Positions 30,025-38,031 of a stretch of DNA of 64,000 nucleotides are shown one piece after another. The notes under the pieces are model-generated. The model did not search any database. It was not told the DNA's origin and saw only the letters and a program-made list of their open reading frames with translations. Location: assembly GCA_020160805.1 (NCBI GenBank), contig JAIUPO010000004.1, positions 119,878 through 183,877 of the forward strand, read 5' to 3'. Numbering within the stretch: position 1 is the stretch's first letter; each line of letters starts with the position of its first letter. Made by a program: the position numbers and the translations under genes. Origin of the DNA: Actinomycetota bacterium. GTDB lineage: Bacteria > Actinomycetota > Actinomycetes > Actinomycetales > Dermatophilaceae.

Positions 30025-30657
30025 TCAGGCGGTGTCGCCACCCGTGGCGACGTCCTCGGCCGGGGCGTCCTGAACGTCCGCGGGAGCGGAGTCCTGGGGC
30101 GCTTCGACCGTGTCCTGGGGAGCCGCAGCAGCGGCCGGGCCCTCCGTCTCGACCTTGGCGCGCAGGGCATCGACGGTGCGAGCGGCCTGCGACAAGGGCG
30201 CGGCGAAGAGGTAAACAGCCTTGCTCAGCGAGGCATTCATGGCCCCGGCAAGCTTGGCGAGCAGAACCTCACGCGACTCCAGGTCGGCGAGCTTCTTGAC
30301 CTCATCGGCGGTCAGGGCGCGTCCGTCGAGGACACCACCCTTGACAACCAGCAGAGGGTTGGCCTTGGCAAAGTCACGCAGCGACTTGGCGACATCGACG
30401 GGGTCACCGTCGATGAAGACGATGGCACTTGGGCCGACGAGCTGACCCTCGAAAGCGGTCACCCCGGCTTCCTTGGCGGCCAGATCGGTGAGCGTGTTCT
30501 TGACCACGGCGTAGGTGGCGTTGCCACGGAGCTTGGTGCGCAACTCGGTGAGCTGCTTCACGGTCAGACCGCGATACTCCGTGAGAACGGCCGCATTCGA
30601 GCCACGGAACGCATCCGCGAGCTCGGCGATGGCTGCCGACTTGTCGGTCTTCGCCAT
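30025..30657 (-). CDS. rplJ: 50S ribosomal protein L10
   Basis: L10 anchors L7/L12 dimers at the base of the ribosomal stalk. The 210-residue protein begins [17 protein letters not shown], has the typical [14 protein letters not shown] and VVKNTL segments, and ends in a lineage-typical Ala/Pro/Asp-rich tail. ATG 30657 has AAGGAGG just upstream; a longer frame exists but lacks support. An L10 leader RNA and an attenuator-like hairpin lie in front of it. Confidence 0.97.
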   Translation of the reverse strand: MAKTDKSAAIAELADAFRGSNAAVLTEYRGLTVKQLTELRTKLRGNATYAVVKNTLTDLAAKEAGVTAFEGQLVGPSAIVFIDGDPVDVAKSLRDFAKANPLLVVKGGVLDGRALTADEVKKLADLESREVLLAKLAGAMNASLSKAVYLFAAPLSQAARTVDALRAKVETEGPAAAAAPQDTVEAPQDSAPADVQDAPAEDVATGGDTA

Positions 30658-30708
30658 GGAGGCCTCCTTCCGTCGTGTGCGACCTCCGGCATCCGGGCCC
30701 GATACGAG

Positions 30709-30736
30709 AAAACGCCCCGGCGCAGGGCGCGGGGCG
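30709..30736 (-). terminator. Attenuator-like hairpin in the rplJ leader
   Basis: On the minus strand CGCCCCG and CGGGGCG enclose about ten bases and are followed by TTTTC, the form of an intrinsic terminator, 50 bases before rplJ. It lies downstream of the L10-binding leader, so it fits L10-dependent attenuation. Confidence 0.65.
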
Positions 30737-30767
30737 AGGCGGACGGCATACCCATGAAGGGGCACAA

Positions 30768-30840
30768 CGAGCGGTCGAACGCGGCCTGCGCTGGTCGTCC
30801 GCTCGCGGCGGAACCTTCGGTCGCTCGACAGGAGCCGAGT
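30768..30840 (-). ncRNA. Ribosomal protein L10 leader (autoregulatory) RNA
   Basis: The leader of rplJ contains, on the minus strand, CGACCGAAGGTTCCGCC, then GGACGACCAGCGCAGGC and a GTTCGACC closing strand. This resembles the L10-leader kink-turn structure that binds excess L10(L12)4 and represses the operon. Boundaries are approximate; the match is from recognition, not a covariance search. Confidence 0.55.
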
Positions 30841-30919
30841 GACAACCGGCGGTCATTGGTCGTTGACCAGGATACGGGGGCCCACCGTCGGCCACCAAAT
30901 CGCGGACCCTATCCACGCA

Positions 30920-30967
30920 CCTACCGCCTGGTTTCGGTCGCGATCACGACCGGAACCAGGCGGTAGG
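30920..30967 (-). terminator. 21-bp hairpin after the lipoprotein gene
   Basis: Arms 30920-30940 and 30947-30967 pair over 21 bases with a single wobble around CGATCA. It lies just downstream of the minus-strand lipoprotein gene and ahead of the rplJ leader, so it should isolate the two units. It makes up much of the 348-base gap before rplJ. Confidence 0.75.
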
Positions 30968-31005
30968 CCAGTGGTTAGCTCGGGGTTGGAGCCGCCCCTG
31001 AGGGA

Positions 31006-31821
31006 TCAGCCCATCGTGGTGACTTGCGCGGCCGGCGGGGCAGAGATGTTGACCTTCTTGCCCCAGTCGGAGTACTCGATGACGATATTCATGCCCATGT
31101 TGATCGTCGATTTCACCGGGCGGTTCTCGCCGTCCAGGGTGTAGGTCACGGGGATGGAGTCGGGCAGGGTGACGCCGGTCGGCATATCAGTGCCCATGGC
31201 GTCGAACATCTTCTTCAGGCTCAGCTCGAGGCTGTAGGTCGTGGTGTCGCCGCTCTTGTCGGTCACCTTGGCCTTGATCCCTTCGAAAGCCTTGGCCATC
31301 GTCTTGGGGTCGAAGGTGTTGAGTTGGGGCGTGCCATCGGCGCCGCCGGTCGTGCCGTCGGTCTTGACCCACTTGTCGCCGACCAGACCCTTCATATAGG
31401 TCGTTTCACCGATGGAGATCATCTCCATCTTCTGGCCGGCCATCTCCATGGTCATTTGGGTGTTCTGCTTGCCACCCTTGATGACGAAGTCGCCCTCGGC
31501 CTTGATGCCGCCGCCCATGTCCATCGTCATATGGCCGGAGTTGCCATCCTTGAAGACGGCGGCCATCGCGTTGCCGAGCTCGACTGCGTCGACGGAGTCG
31601 CCGACCTTGGCGTCGCCGAGACCGGAAGAGGACCCGGTGTCCTCGGTGGTCGAGCTGCTCGACGGCGACTCGCTCGTGGTGCTGCTCGCCGCGCCGGACG
31701 CGGTGCTGGTCGTCGAGCTGGTCGTCTTGGTGTCGGTGGTCGTGCCGCCCCCGCAGGCGGACACGGTCAAGGCGGTCGCGGCAAGCGCCGCGGCGAACGC
31801 GGAAGTGCGCTTGAACGTCAT
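31006..31821 (-). CDS. LppX/LprG-like secreted lipoprotein
   Basis: The 271-residue lipoprotein has a signal peptide with lipobox LTVSAC, a long Ser/Thr-rich linker (residues about 25-65), then a domain of repeated beta-strands (GHMTMDMGGGIKAEGDFV, TQMTMEMAGQKMEMISIG, YMKGLVGDKWVK). LppX/LprG family members have a hydrophobic pocket that carries lipids across the periplasm-like space or between membrane and wall. The lipid cargo is unknown. GAGGGGAA precedes the ATG. It stands alone between ribosomal-protein units, with terminators on both sides. Confidence 0.83.
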   Translation of the reverse strand: MTFKRTSAFAAALAATALTVSACGGGTTTDTKTTSSTTSTASGAASSTTSESPSSSSTTEDTGSSSGLGDAKVGDSVDAVELGNAMAAVFKDGNSGHMTMDMGGGIKAEGDFVIKGGKQNTQMTMEMAGQKMEMISIGETTYMKGLVGDKWVKTDGTTGGADGTPQLNTFDPKTMAKAFEGIKAKVTDKSGDTTTYSLELSLKKMFDAMGTDMPTGVTLPDSIPVTYTLDGENRPVKSTINMGMNIVIEYSDWGKKVNISAPPAAQVTTMG

Positions 31822-31966
31822 GGTGATTCCCCTCGTATCGATAGCAGCCGGCGCCAGCCGGCGGTGATTGCGCTGAACGAGCCTAACGCGCGGGAGGTGC
31901 GTGCTCCGGCTCAGGTCGTATGACGCCCCCTCACCTCCCCCGGTTCCCGGCGAGCCGGAAAAGGAC

Positions 31967-32002
31967 CGGGCGGGTGGGGATCACCTGATCCCCACCCGCC
32001 CG
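31967..32002 (-). terminator. 17-bp perfect hairpin after rplA
   Basis: Arms 31967-31983 and 31986-32002 are exact reverse complements around CC, 20 bases past the rplA stop. It ends the rplKA unit. Confidence 0.82.
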
Positions 32003-32021
32003 TTCACGGCGAGCCGACGGC

Positions 32022-32735
32022 TCAGGCCTCGTCGTCCTCGAGCAGGTTGCGGGTCTTGGTCACATCGACCGGGATGCCCGGGCCCATCGTCGTGGAAACC
32101 GTTGCCTTGAGCAGGAATCGGCCCTTGGACGCGGACGGCTTGAGACGCAGCACCTCATCGAGCGCGGCAGCGTAGTTCTCGATGAGCGCCTTCTCATCGA
32201 AGCTGGTCTTGCCGATGATGAAGTGCAGGTTGGCGTGCTTGTCGTTGCGGAACTCGATCTTGCCGCCCTTGATGTCCGTGACCGCCTTGGCGGTGTCCAT
32301 CGTGACGGTGCCGGTCTTCGGGTTCGGCATCAAGCCGCGGGGGCCGAGCACCTTGCCGAGCCGGCCGACCTTGCCCATCAGGTCCGGGGTCGCGACGACG
32401 GAGTCGAAGTCCAGCCAGCCGCCGGCCACCTTGTCGATCAGCTCGTCGGAGCCGACGTGGTCGGCACCCGCCGCGCGAGCGGCCTCGGCCTTGTCGCCAT
32501 TGGCGAAAACGAGGACGCGGGCGGTCTTGCCGGTGCCATTGGGCAGGTTGACGGTGCCACGGACGAGCTGGTCGGCCTTGCGGGGGTCGATGCCGAGGCG
32601 GAACGCGACCTCGACGGTCGCGTCATACTTCGTGGTCGAGGTCTCCTTGGCCAGCCGAACCGCGTCCAGCGGGGTGTAGAGCTTGTCGCGGTCGACCTTC
32701 TCCGCGGACGCCTTGTAGGCCTTGCTTCGCTGCAT
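32022..32735 (-). CDS. rplA: 50S ribosomal protein L1
   Basis: The 237-residue L1 protein of the ribosomal L1 stalk also often represses its own operon. It begins [20 protein letters not shown] and carries the family signature around [27 protein letters not shown] lies upstream of ATG 32735. It follows rplK after 125 bases that include a GGCATACG-type hairpin. Confidence 0.98.
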   Translation of the reverse strand: MQRSKAYKASAEKVDRDKLYTPLDAVRLAKETSTTKYDATVEVAFRLGIDPRKADQLVRGTVNLPNGTGKTARVLVFANGDKAEAARAAGADHVGSDELIDKVAGGWLDFDSVVATPDLMGKVGRLGKVLGPRGLMPNPKTGTVTMDTAKAVTDIKGGKIEFRNDKHANLHFIIGKTSFDEKALIENYAAALDEVLRLKPSASKGRFLLKATVSTTMGPGIPVDVTKTRNLLEDDEA

Positions 32736-32815
32736 TGTGAATCTCCTTGGTGAGGAACGGCTTCCGCAGGGGAGCCGGGTGGAGGTGTGGTGACGGGGCG
32801 CAGCGCCCCTCCCAC

Positions 32816-32846
32816 ACGGCATACGGCCCTGGTGGTCGTATGCCGT
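32816..32846 (-). terminator. 10-bp hairpin between rplK and rplA
   Basis: ACGGCATACG and CGTATGCCGT pair exactly around 11 bases, shortly after the rplK stop. No T-tract follows on either strand beyond GTTTGC. It may be an attenuator or mRNA-processing hairpin inside the rplKA operon. Confidence 0.5.
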
Positions 32847-32860
32847 TTGCTTCGGTGAGC

Positions 32861-33292
32861 TCAGAGCTCGGTGGTGATGCCCATCGAGCGGGCGGTGCCG
32901 GCGATGATCCGCATGGCCATCTCGACGTCATTGGCGTTGAGATCTTCCATCTTCTGCTCGGCGATCTCGCGCACCTGCTCCTTGGTCAGCTTGGCGACCT
33001 TGGTCTTGTGCGGCTCGCCGGAGCCCTTGGCGACGCCCGCAGCCTTCTTGATCAGCTCGGCGGCCGGCGGGGTCTTGGTGACGAACGTGAACGAGCGGTC
33101 TTCGTAGACCGTGATCTCGACGGGAATGACATTCCCGCGCTGGGCTTCCGTCGCGGCGTTGTAGGCCTTGACGAACTCCATGATGTTGACGCCGTGCTGA
33201 CCGAGCGCGGGGCCGACCGGCGGCGCCGGGGTGGCCGCACCGGCCTGGATCTGCAGCTTGATGAAGCCGGAGACCTTCTTCTTGGGAGGCAT
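32861..33292 (-). CDS. rplK: 50S ribosomal protein L11
   Basis: The 143-residue protein binds the GTPase centre of 23S rRNA. It begins [18 protein letters not shown] and contains [17 protein letters not shown] and the C-terminal signature around [16 protein letters not shown] precedes ATG 33292. It follows nusG on the same strand, in the usual secE-nusG-rplK-rplA order. Confidence 0.98.
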   Translation of the reverse strand: MPPKKKVSGFIKLQIQAGAATPAPPVGPALGQHGVNIMEFVKAYNAATEAQRGNVIPVEITVYEDRSFTFVTKTPPAAELIKKAAGVAKGSGEPHKTKVAKLTKEQVREIAEQKMEDLNANDVEMAMRIIAGTARSMGITTEL

Positions 33293-33372
33293 ATGCCGTA
33301 TTCCTTTGTTCGTGGGCCGACGCCATGGGCGATGACCCGGTTGCATCGCCCGAACCGCGAGCTTGCGAGCCT

Positions 33373-33382
33373 GGTTCGGGCG
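33373..33382 (-). terminator. Right arm of a 10-bp hairpin (left arm 33347-33356) between nusG and rplK
   Basis: CGCCCGAACC and GGTTCGGGCG pair around 16 bases in the 162-base nusG-rplK gap. It is one of two hairpins in this gap and is probably involved in partial termination or leader structure for rplKA. Confidence 0.4.
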
Positions 33383-33430
33383 AAATGTGAAATTTGTGCG
33401 AGCGCAGCGAGCGCGGCGCCCTTGGGGGTA

Positions 33431-33451
33431 CACGGGGGCGAAGCCCCCGTG
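33431..33451 (-). terminator. 9-bp hairpin immediately after nusG
   Basis: CACGGGGGC and GCCCCCGTG pair around GAA, three bases past the nusG stop. It is a likely terminator or attenuator for the secE-nusG unit. Confidence 0.6.
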
Positions 33452-33454
33452 CGG

Positions 33455-34288
33455 TTAGAGCTTGGCGACCTGGCTGAAGCCGAGTTCGACGGGGGTTTCG
33501 CGGCCGAAGATCGAGACAAGCACCTTCAGCTTCTGGGTGTCGGTGTTGATCTCGGAGATCGTGGCCGGCATGGTCTCGAAGGGGCCGTCCATGACCGTGA
33601 CGGACTCGCCGATCTCGAAGTCGACGATGGTCGCGCCGCCCGAGGTGCCCGTTGCGGCAGAGCTGCCGCCGCCGGTCGCGGCCTTGGGGGCCTCGAGGTC
33701 GGCGGGCTTGAGCATCGAGAAGACCTCATCGAGGCTCAGCGGCACGGGGGCGTGCGCGTTGCCGACGAAGCCGGTGACGCCGGGGGTATGCCGCACGGCG
33801 CCCCACGACTCATCCGTGAGCTCCATCCGGACCAGGACATAGCCGGGCATCCGCACGCGGTTGACCTGCTTCTTCTGGCCGTTCTTGATCTCGGTGACGG
33901 TCTCCATGGGGACCTGCACCTCGAAGATGTAGTCCTCCATGTTGAGGGAGGTCATGCGGGTCTCGAGGTTGTGCTTGACGCGGTTTTCGTACCCGGCATA
34001 GGAGTGGATGACATACCAGTCGCCGAACTTGGTGGCGAGGTCGTCCTTGAACGCCTGGACCGGGTCGGCGGGCAGCTCGTCGTCCGCGGCAGCGTCGCTG
34101 GCCTGGGTGTCGTCGCCGATCGCCGCATCGTCGGCGACCTCAACCTCGGCGTCCGCCGACGTCTGCTCGGCACCGTCAGTGGCGTCGTCCGTGGCCTCGG
34201 GCGCGGCGTCCTCGACCAGCGTCTCGGACTCCAGAGCCTCGGTGGGCTCCTCGGACTCCTGCGCGTCGGCGCTCCACTCCTGCGACAT
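33455..34288 (-). CDS. nusG: Transcription termination/antitermination protein NusG
   Basis: The 277-residue factor couples RNA polymerase to ribosomes and Rho. It is longer than the E. coli protein (about 180). An acidic Ala/Asp/Glu-rich extension of about 85 residues precedes the NGN domain ([19 protein letters not shown]). An Ala/Gly/Ser-rich linker separates it from the C-terminal KOW domain ([16 protein letters not shown]). Such N-terminal extensions are common in actinobacteria. ATG 34288 has GAGGAA upstream. Confidence 0.97.
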   Translation of the reverse strand: MSQEWSADAQESEEPTEALESETLVEDAAPEATDDATDGAEQTSADAEVEVADDAAIGDDTQASDAAADDELPADPVQAFKDDLATKFGDWYVIHSYAGYENRVKHNLETRMTSLNMEDYIFEVQVPMETVTEIKNGQKKQVNRVRMPGYVLVRMELTDESWGAVRHTPGVTGFVGNAHAPVPLSLDEVFSMLKPADLEAPKAATGGGSSAATGTSGGATIVDFEIGESVTVMDGPFETMPATISEINTDTQKLKVLVSIFGRETPVELGFSQVAKL

Positions 34289-34350
34289 GGCGGGGTTCCT
34301 CACGTTTCTTCGGGTATGCGGGTCGGGCTGGGTGGCCGGATTCGTGCCGG

Positions 34351-34611
34351 TCAGCCGCCGTAGACCCAGTCGACGAGCTTGGTGAACGAGAAGTCCAAGA
34401 CTCCGGTCAGCAGCATCATGATCGAGACGAAGACGATCACCACAAGCGTGTAGTTGATCAACTCCGCGCGGGTGGGTCGAACCACCTTGCGCAGTTCGTC
34501 TAGGACCTGCTTGATGAACAGACGAATGCGAGCGATCAGACCAGGCTTGGGCGCGCCCTTGGCGGGCTGGCTCGAGCTGCGCGTGGGGGCGCCGAGGTCG
34601 GTCACGGTCAC
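34351..34611 (-). CDS. secE: Preprotein translocase subunit SecE
   Basis: The 86-residue single-span membrane protein is an essential SecYEG subunit. A basic amphipathic helix ([20 protein letters not shown]) precedes a hydrophobic segment ([19 protein letters not shown]), as expected for SecE. GTG 34611 is used, with GGAAAGAAG just upstream; GTG 34605 is an alternative. It lies between tRNA-Trp and nusG. Confidence 0.95.
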   Translation of the reverse strand: MTVTDLGAPTRSSSQPAKGAPKPGLIARIRLFIKQVLDELRKVVRPTRAELINYTLVVIVFVSIMMLLTGVLDFSFTKLVDWVYGG

Positions 34612-34687
34612 AGGCTTCTTTCCATGGGATCTGTACGGGGCGCTCGATCACGGCTGGCGCGATCAGGCGTTCGGTTCACCTCATACG

Positions 34688-34760
34688 CAGGGCAGGAGGG
34701 ACTCGAACCCCCAACCGCCGGTTTTGGAGACCGGTGCTCTACCAATTGAGCCACTGCCCT
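34688..34760 (-). tRNA. tRNA-Trp (CCA anticodon)
   Basis: The 73-base minus-strand cloverleaf has acceptor AGGGCAG/CTGCCCT, anticodon loop CTCCAAA (CCA), and T-arm GGGGGTTCGAGTCCCTC. The 3' CCA is not encoded. Its position ahead of secE-nusG is conserved in actinobacteria. Confidence 0.95.
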
Positions 34761-34909
34761 ACGGCAACGCACGGGTTGAGTCGTGTGTTCCCAGGTCGAC
34801 ACCGTCGGGCATGCTCACGCACGGCCCCTCCGGCACCGATCCACCAGCATACGGGACGAATCCCGGGCGGACGAAACCGATAACCCGGCGCAGTGGAAGG
34901 ATGGGGCGC

Positions 34910-36226
34910 GTGAGCGCAGCGCCCCAGCAGCCCCTGACCGACCTGACCTCCGACCAACTCGCGGAGTTCACCGCGGGCAAGCGGGCGGCATACGACGCCC
35001 TCGTTGCGCGAGGGCTGAAGCTGGACCTGACGCGCGGCAAGCCGTCGGCCGAGCAACTCGACCTCGCGGACGGGCTGCTGGCGCTGCCGACCGGGCATAC
35101 CGATGGCGACGGCGTGGACGTGCGCAACTATGGCGGGCTGACCGGCCTGCGCGAACTACGCGAGATCTTCGCCGAATTGCTGTGGGTCGAGCCGGAGCAG
35201 GTGGTCGCGGGCGGCAATTCCAGCCTCACGATGATGCACGACTCGCTCGTGCAGATGTTGCTGCACGGGCCGGTCGACGGCATGCCGTGGCGTGGCCAGG
35301 ATGTCCGTTTCGTCTGCCCGGTGCCCGGCTATGACCGGCATTTCACGATGCTCGCCTCCTATGGCATCGACATGGTGACGGTGCCGATGGAAGCCGACGG
35401 GCCGGATGTCGCGGCGATCGAGGCGCTGGTCAAGGACGATCCGAGCATCAAGGGCATGTGGATCGTGCCGACCTACGCCAATCCGGCCGGCTCGACGATC
35501 TCGCACGAGAAGGCCGCGCGGCTGGCGGCGATGCCGACGGCGGCGCCGGACTTCAAGATCTTTTGGGACAACGCCTATGCCTTCCACCACCTGACGGAGG
35601 AAGAGTCCAAGACCGAGGACATCATTTCGCTGTGCTCGGCCGCGGGGAATCCCAACCGGCCGATCATGTTCGCCTCGACGTCGAAGATCACCTATGCCGG
35701 GGCGGGTGTGGCGGTGCTGGCGGCGTCGACCGACAACGTGGCGTGGTACCTCAAGCACTATCAGTTCGCCTCGATCGGGCCGGACAAGGTCAACCAGCTG
35801 CGGCATGTGCAATTCTTCGGCTCGGCGCAGGGCGTGCGCAACCACATGGTTAAGCATCGCGAGATCCTCGCGCCGAAGTTCGCGGCGGTTGACGTGGCCC
35901 TGGCGCGCGAGTTGGACGGGCTGGGAATCGCCCACTGGACGCGGCCGACCGGCGGCTATTTCGTGTCCTTGGATGTCATGGATGGCACCGCGTCTCGGGT
36001 TGTCGCCTTGGCGAAGGCAGCCGGGATCGCGCTCACGCCGGCGGGGGCGTCCTTCCCCTATGGCGACGACCCGGACGACCGCAATATCCGGCTCGCGCCG
36101 TCCTTCCCGGTGCTCTCGGAGGTGGAGGCCGCCATGGCCGGCGTGGCCACCTGCGTCAGCTTGGCCGCCGCCGAAAAGCTCGCCGGGCGCCATGTCGCGA
36201 CGGCGAGCACGCCCGAAGGGGAGTAG
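34910..36226 (+). CDS. Aspartate aminotransferase, subgroup Ic / Rv3722c-like (MocR-type aminotransferase fold)
   Basis: The 438-residue PLP enzyme resembles M. tuberculosis Rv3722c, an aspartate aminotransferase central to nitrogen assimilation. The Schiff-base Lys lies in FASTSKITYAGAG, and other markers are VRNYGGLTGLRELR, CPVPGYDRHFTM, VPTYANPAGSTIS and WDNAYAFHHL. Length also fits that family. GTG 34910 is chosen over ATG 34901: GGAAGG would touch the ATG but is nine bases from the GTG, and AAGGAT could also be a -10 seven bases before it. It is divergent from tRNA-Trp. Confidence 0.9.
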   Translation: MSAAPQQPLTDLTSDQLAEFTAGKRAAYDALVARGLKLDLTRGKPSAEQLDLADGLLALPTGHTDGDGVDVRNYGGLTGLRELREIFAELLWVEPEQVVAGGNSSLTMMHDSLVQMLLHGPVDGMPWRGQDVRFVCPVPGYDRHFTMLASYGIDMVTVPMEADGPDVAAIEALVKDDPSIKGMWIVPTYANPAGSTISHEKAARLAAMPTAAPDFKIFWDNAYAFHHLTEEESKTEDIISLCSAAGNPNRPIMFASTSKITYAGAGVAVLAASTDNVAWYLKHYQFASIGPDKVNQLRHVQFFGSAQGVRNHMVKHREILAPKFAAVDVALARELDGLGIAHWTRPTGGYFVSLDVMDGTASRVVALAKAAGIALTPAGASFPYGDDPDDRNIRLAPSFPVLSEVEAAMAGVATCVSLAAAEKLAGRHVATASTPEGE

Positions 36227-36275
36227 GCACCCGTTGGTGTGTCGCGCTGCATACGGCGGGAGCGGCAGAACGTCC

Positions 36276-36281
36276 TAGGAT
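36276..36281 (+). promoter_or_regulatory. Putative -10 box for leaderless DUF5709 gene
   Basis: TAGGAT lies six bases before ATG 36288, and there is no Shine-Dalgarno. Confidence 0.4.
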
Positions 36282-36287
36282 CAGGTC

Positions 36288-36800
36288 ATGTCGGAGCAGA
36301 ACGAGGGAATCAACGACGATTTCGGGACCTACAGCCTCGATGACAAGGACCAACTGCAGCCCGAGGACACCCTGATCGACGACGGGGTCGAGGACGTGCT
36401 GGATCGCGGCTACTCCCCCGCCGACACCGACCGCGGATCGCGTTCCTTCGGCGTCACGGCGCACGAGCAGGCCGGCCACGAGAGCATCGACCAGCGCATC
36501 GCCCAGGAGGTTCCGGACCCGAATACGGCCTATGGCGCGCCCTGGCACGAATCGATCCTCGATGAGGAGCGAGTCGGCGGCGATGACCCGGATTCCATTG
36601 CGGCCGAGGATGATTGGATCGGCGATGACGAGGTCGGCGATCGACGCGCGGGTCGCTTGGTTGCGACCGATCAGGGGCTTGCCGAGGACCACGACCACGA
36701 ACTCGTCGGTTTCGATGTGGGCATCGATGGGGCCGGTGCGTCCGCAGAGGAAGCCGCGATGCACATCATCGACGGCGATGACGTCAGGTACGACGACTGA
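36288..36800 (+). CDS. DUF5709 family acidic protein
   Basis: The 170-residue, very acidic soluble protein is typical of an actinobacterial family of unknown function. Recognisable segments are VLDRGYSPADTDR, ESIDQRIAQEVPD, GDRRAGRLV and a C-terminal DVGIDGAGASAEEAAMHII. No enzymatic motif is visible. The start is probably leaderless, and the adenosine deaminase gene follows after five bases. Confidence 0.83.
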   Translation: MSEQNEGINDDFGTYSLDDKDQLQPEDTLIDDGVEDVLDRGYSPADTDRGSRSFGVTAHEQAGHESIDQRIAQEVPDPNTAYGAPWHESILDEERVGGDDPDSIAAEDDWIGDDEVGDRRAGRLVATDQGLAEDHDHELVGFDVGIDGAGASAEEAAMHIIDGDDVRYDD

Positions 36801-36805
36801 GCGAG

Positions 36806-37882
36806 GTGACGACCGCGGCGTGGAGCTCGTCTTCGACGCCGCCGGGGCGCCGGCCGTTGGCCAGCCTACCGAAGGCGCATCTGCATCTGCATTTCACGGG
36901 CTCACTGCGGCTGCCGACGCTTGTGGAGTTGGCTGCGGGGCACGGTTTACGGCTGCCGGAGGCGCTGGTGGGCCAGTGGCCGCCGCGGCTCGCGAGCGTC
37001 CAGGACGAGCGCGGCTGGTTCCGGTTCCAGCGGCTGTATGACGCCGCCCGCGCGTGCGTGCGCGGCGAGGCTGACATGCGGCGACTGGTGCGCGAGGCGG
37101 CGCTCGATGACGCGGCCGAGGGTTCCCGGTGGCTGGAGATCCAGGTCGACCCCACCTCCTACGCGCCCTTCGTCGGGGGCTTGACGCCGGCGCTGGAGAT
37201 CGTGCTCGATGAAGCGGCGGCGATCTCGCGGTCGGGCGGGGCGCAGGTCGGTGTGATGGTCGCGGCGAGCCGGATCCGGCATCCCTTGGACGCGCGGACG
37301 CTCGCGCGGTTGGCGGCGCGGTATGCCGGATCTGGGCCAGGTGCGGTCGTGGGCTTCGGGCTAAGCAATGACGAACGGCGAGGGGACACACCGGAATTCG
37401 CGGTGGCGTTCGATATCGCTCGGCGGGCTGGGCTGGCCTTGATGCCGCACGCGGGCGAATTGCTCGGGCCGGCTTCGGTTGTTGAGACGCTCGATGCGCT
37501 GCGGCCGGACCGGCTGGGGCATGGCGTGCGCGCGGTCGAGGACCCGCGGGTGGTCGACCGGCTCCTGGCTGACGGGGTGGGGCTCGAAGTCTGTCCTGGA
37601 TCGAATGTGGCGCTGGGGGTGTATCGCGCCGCCGAGGAGGTGCCCCTGCGCGCGCTGGTGAGCGCCGGCATACCCGTGGCTCTCGGGGCCGACGACCCGC
37701 TGCTCTTCGGGTCGCGTTTGGTGGCGCAATATGAGTTGGCGCGCGATGCCTTGGGCTTCACCGATGCCGAACTGGCCGACCTGGCCCGCGGCTCCTTCCG
37801 CGCCTCCCGCGCCCCATCGGACCTGCTCGAGGTCGCCTTGGCCGATATCGACACCTGGCTCGCCACCCCGCCTCCCGCCTGA
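36806..37882 (+). CDS. Adenosine deaminase-like hydrolase
   Basis: The 358-residue protein is a metal-dependent TIM-barrel deaminase. Metal ligands are in KAHLHLHFTGSLR, the catalytic Glu is in HAGE, the next His is in RLGHGVRA, and the Asp pair is in GADDPLLF, where adenosine deaminases usually have TDDP. It may deaminate adenosine or a related purine; substrate specificity is not certain. GTG 36806 starts five bases after the DUF5709 stop without a strong Shine-Dalgarno. The locus beside murB is seen in other actinobacteria. Confidence 0.85.
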   Translation: MTTAAWSSSSTPPGRRPLASLPKAHLHLHFTGSLRLPTLVELAAGHGLRLPEALVGQWPPRLASVQDERGWFRFQRLYDAARACVRGEADMRRLVREAALDDAAEGSRWLEIQVDPTSYAPFVGGLTPALEIVLDEAAAISRSGGAQVGVMVAASRIRHPLDARTLARLAARYAGSGPGAVVGFGLSNDERRGDTPEFAVAFDIARRAGLALMPHAGELLGPASVVETLDALRPDRLGHGVRAVEDPRVVDRLLADGVGLEVCPGSNVALGVYRAAEEVPLRALVSAGIPVALGADDPLLFGSRLVAQYELARDALGFTDAELADLARGSFRASRAPSDLLEVALADIDTWLATPPPA

Positions 37883-37898
37883 CTTCTGCCGGCGGGCG

Positions 37899-37955
37899 AT
37901 CTCGCAGCCGAGCGCTCATCTCGCGCCCGAGCCCTCAGGTTGCCGCCGAGCGCAG
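37899..37955. repeat. Three imperfect 19-base direct repeats
   Basis: Consecutive units 37899-37917, 37918-37936 and 37937-37955 share a (A/G)TCTCGC..CCGAG(C)GCTC-like pattern; the first two differ at three positions, the third is weaker. They lie in the 149-base gap between the convergent deaminase and AbiEi-like genes, where termination is expected. Function is unknown. Confidence 0.4.
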
Positions 37956-38031
37956 CTATACCTATGCCCCGCTGCGATTTCCGCGCTCCGCCACGAACTC
38001 AGCGCTCCACTGGCGCGCGGCCGGGGGCTGC

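Noticed and set aside
37899..37955. CRISPR-like array
   Set aside because: Units are contiguous, only 19 bases and diverged, with no unique spacers and no cas genes nearby.
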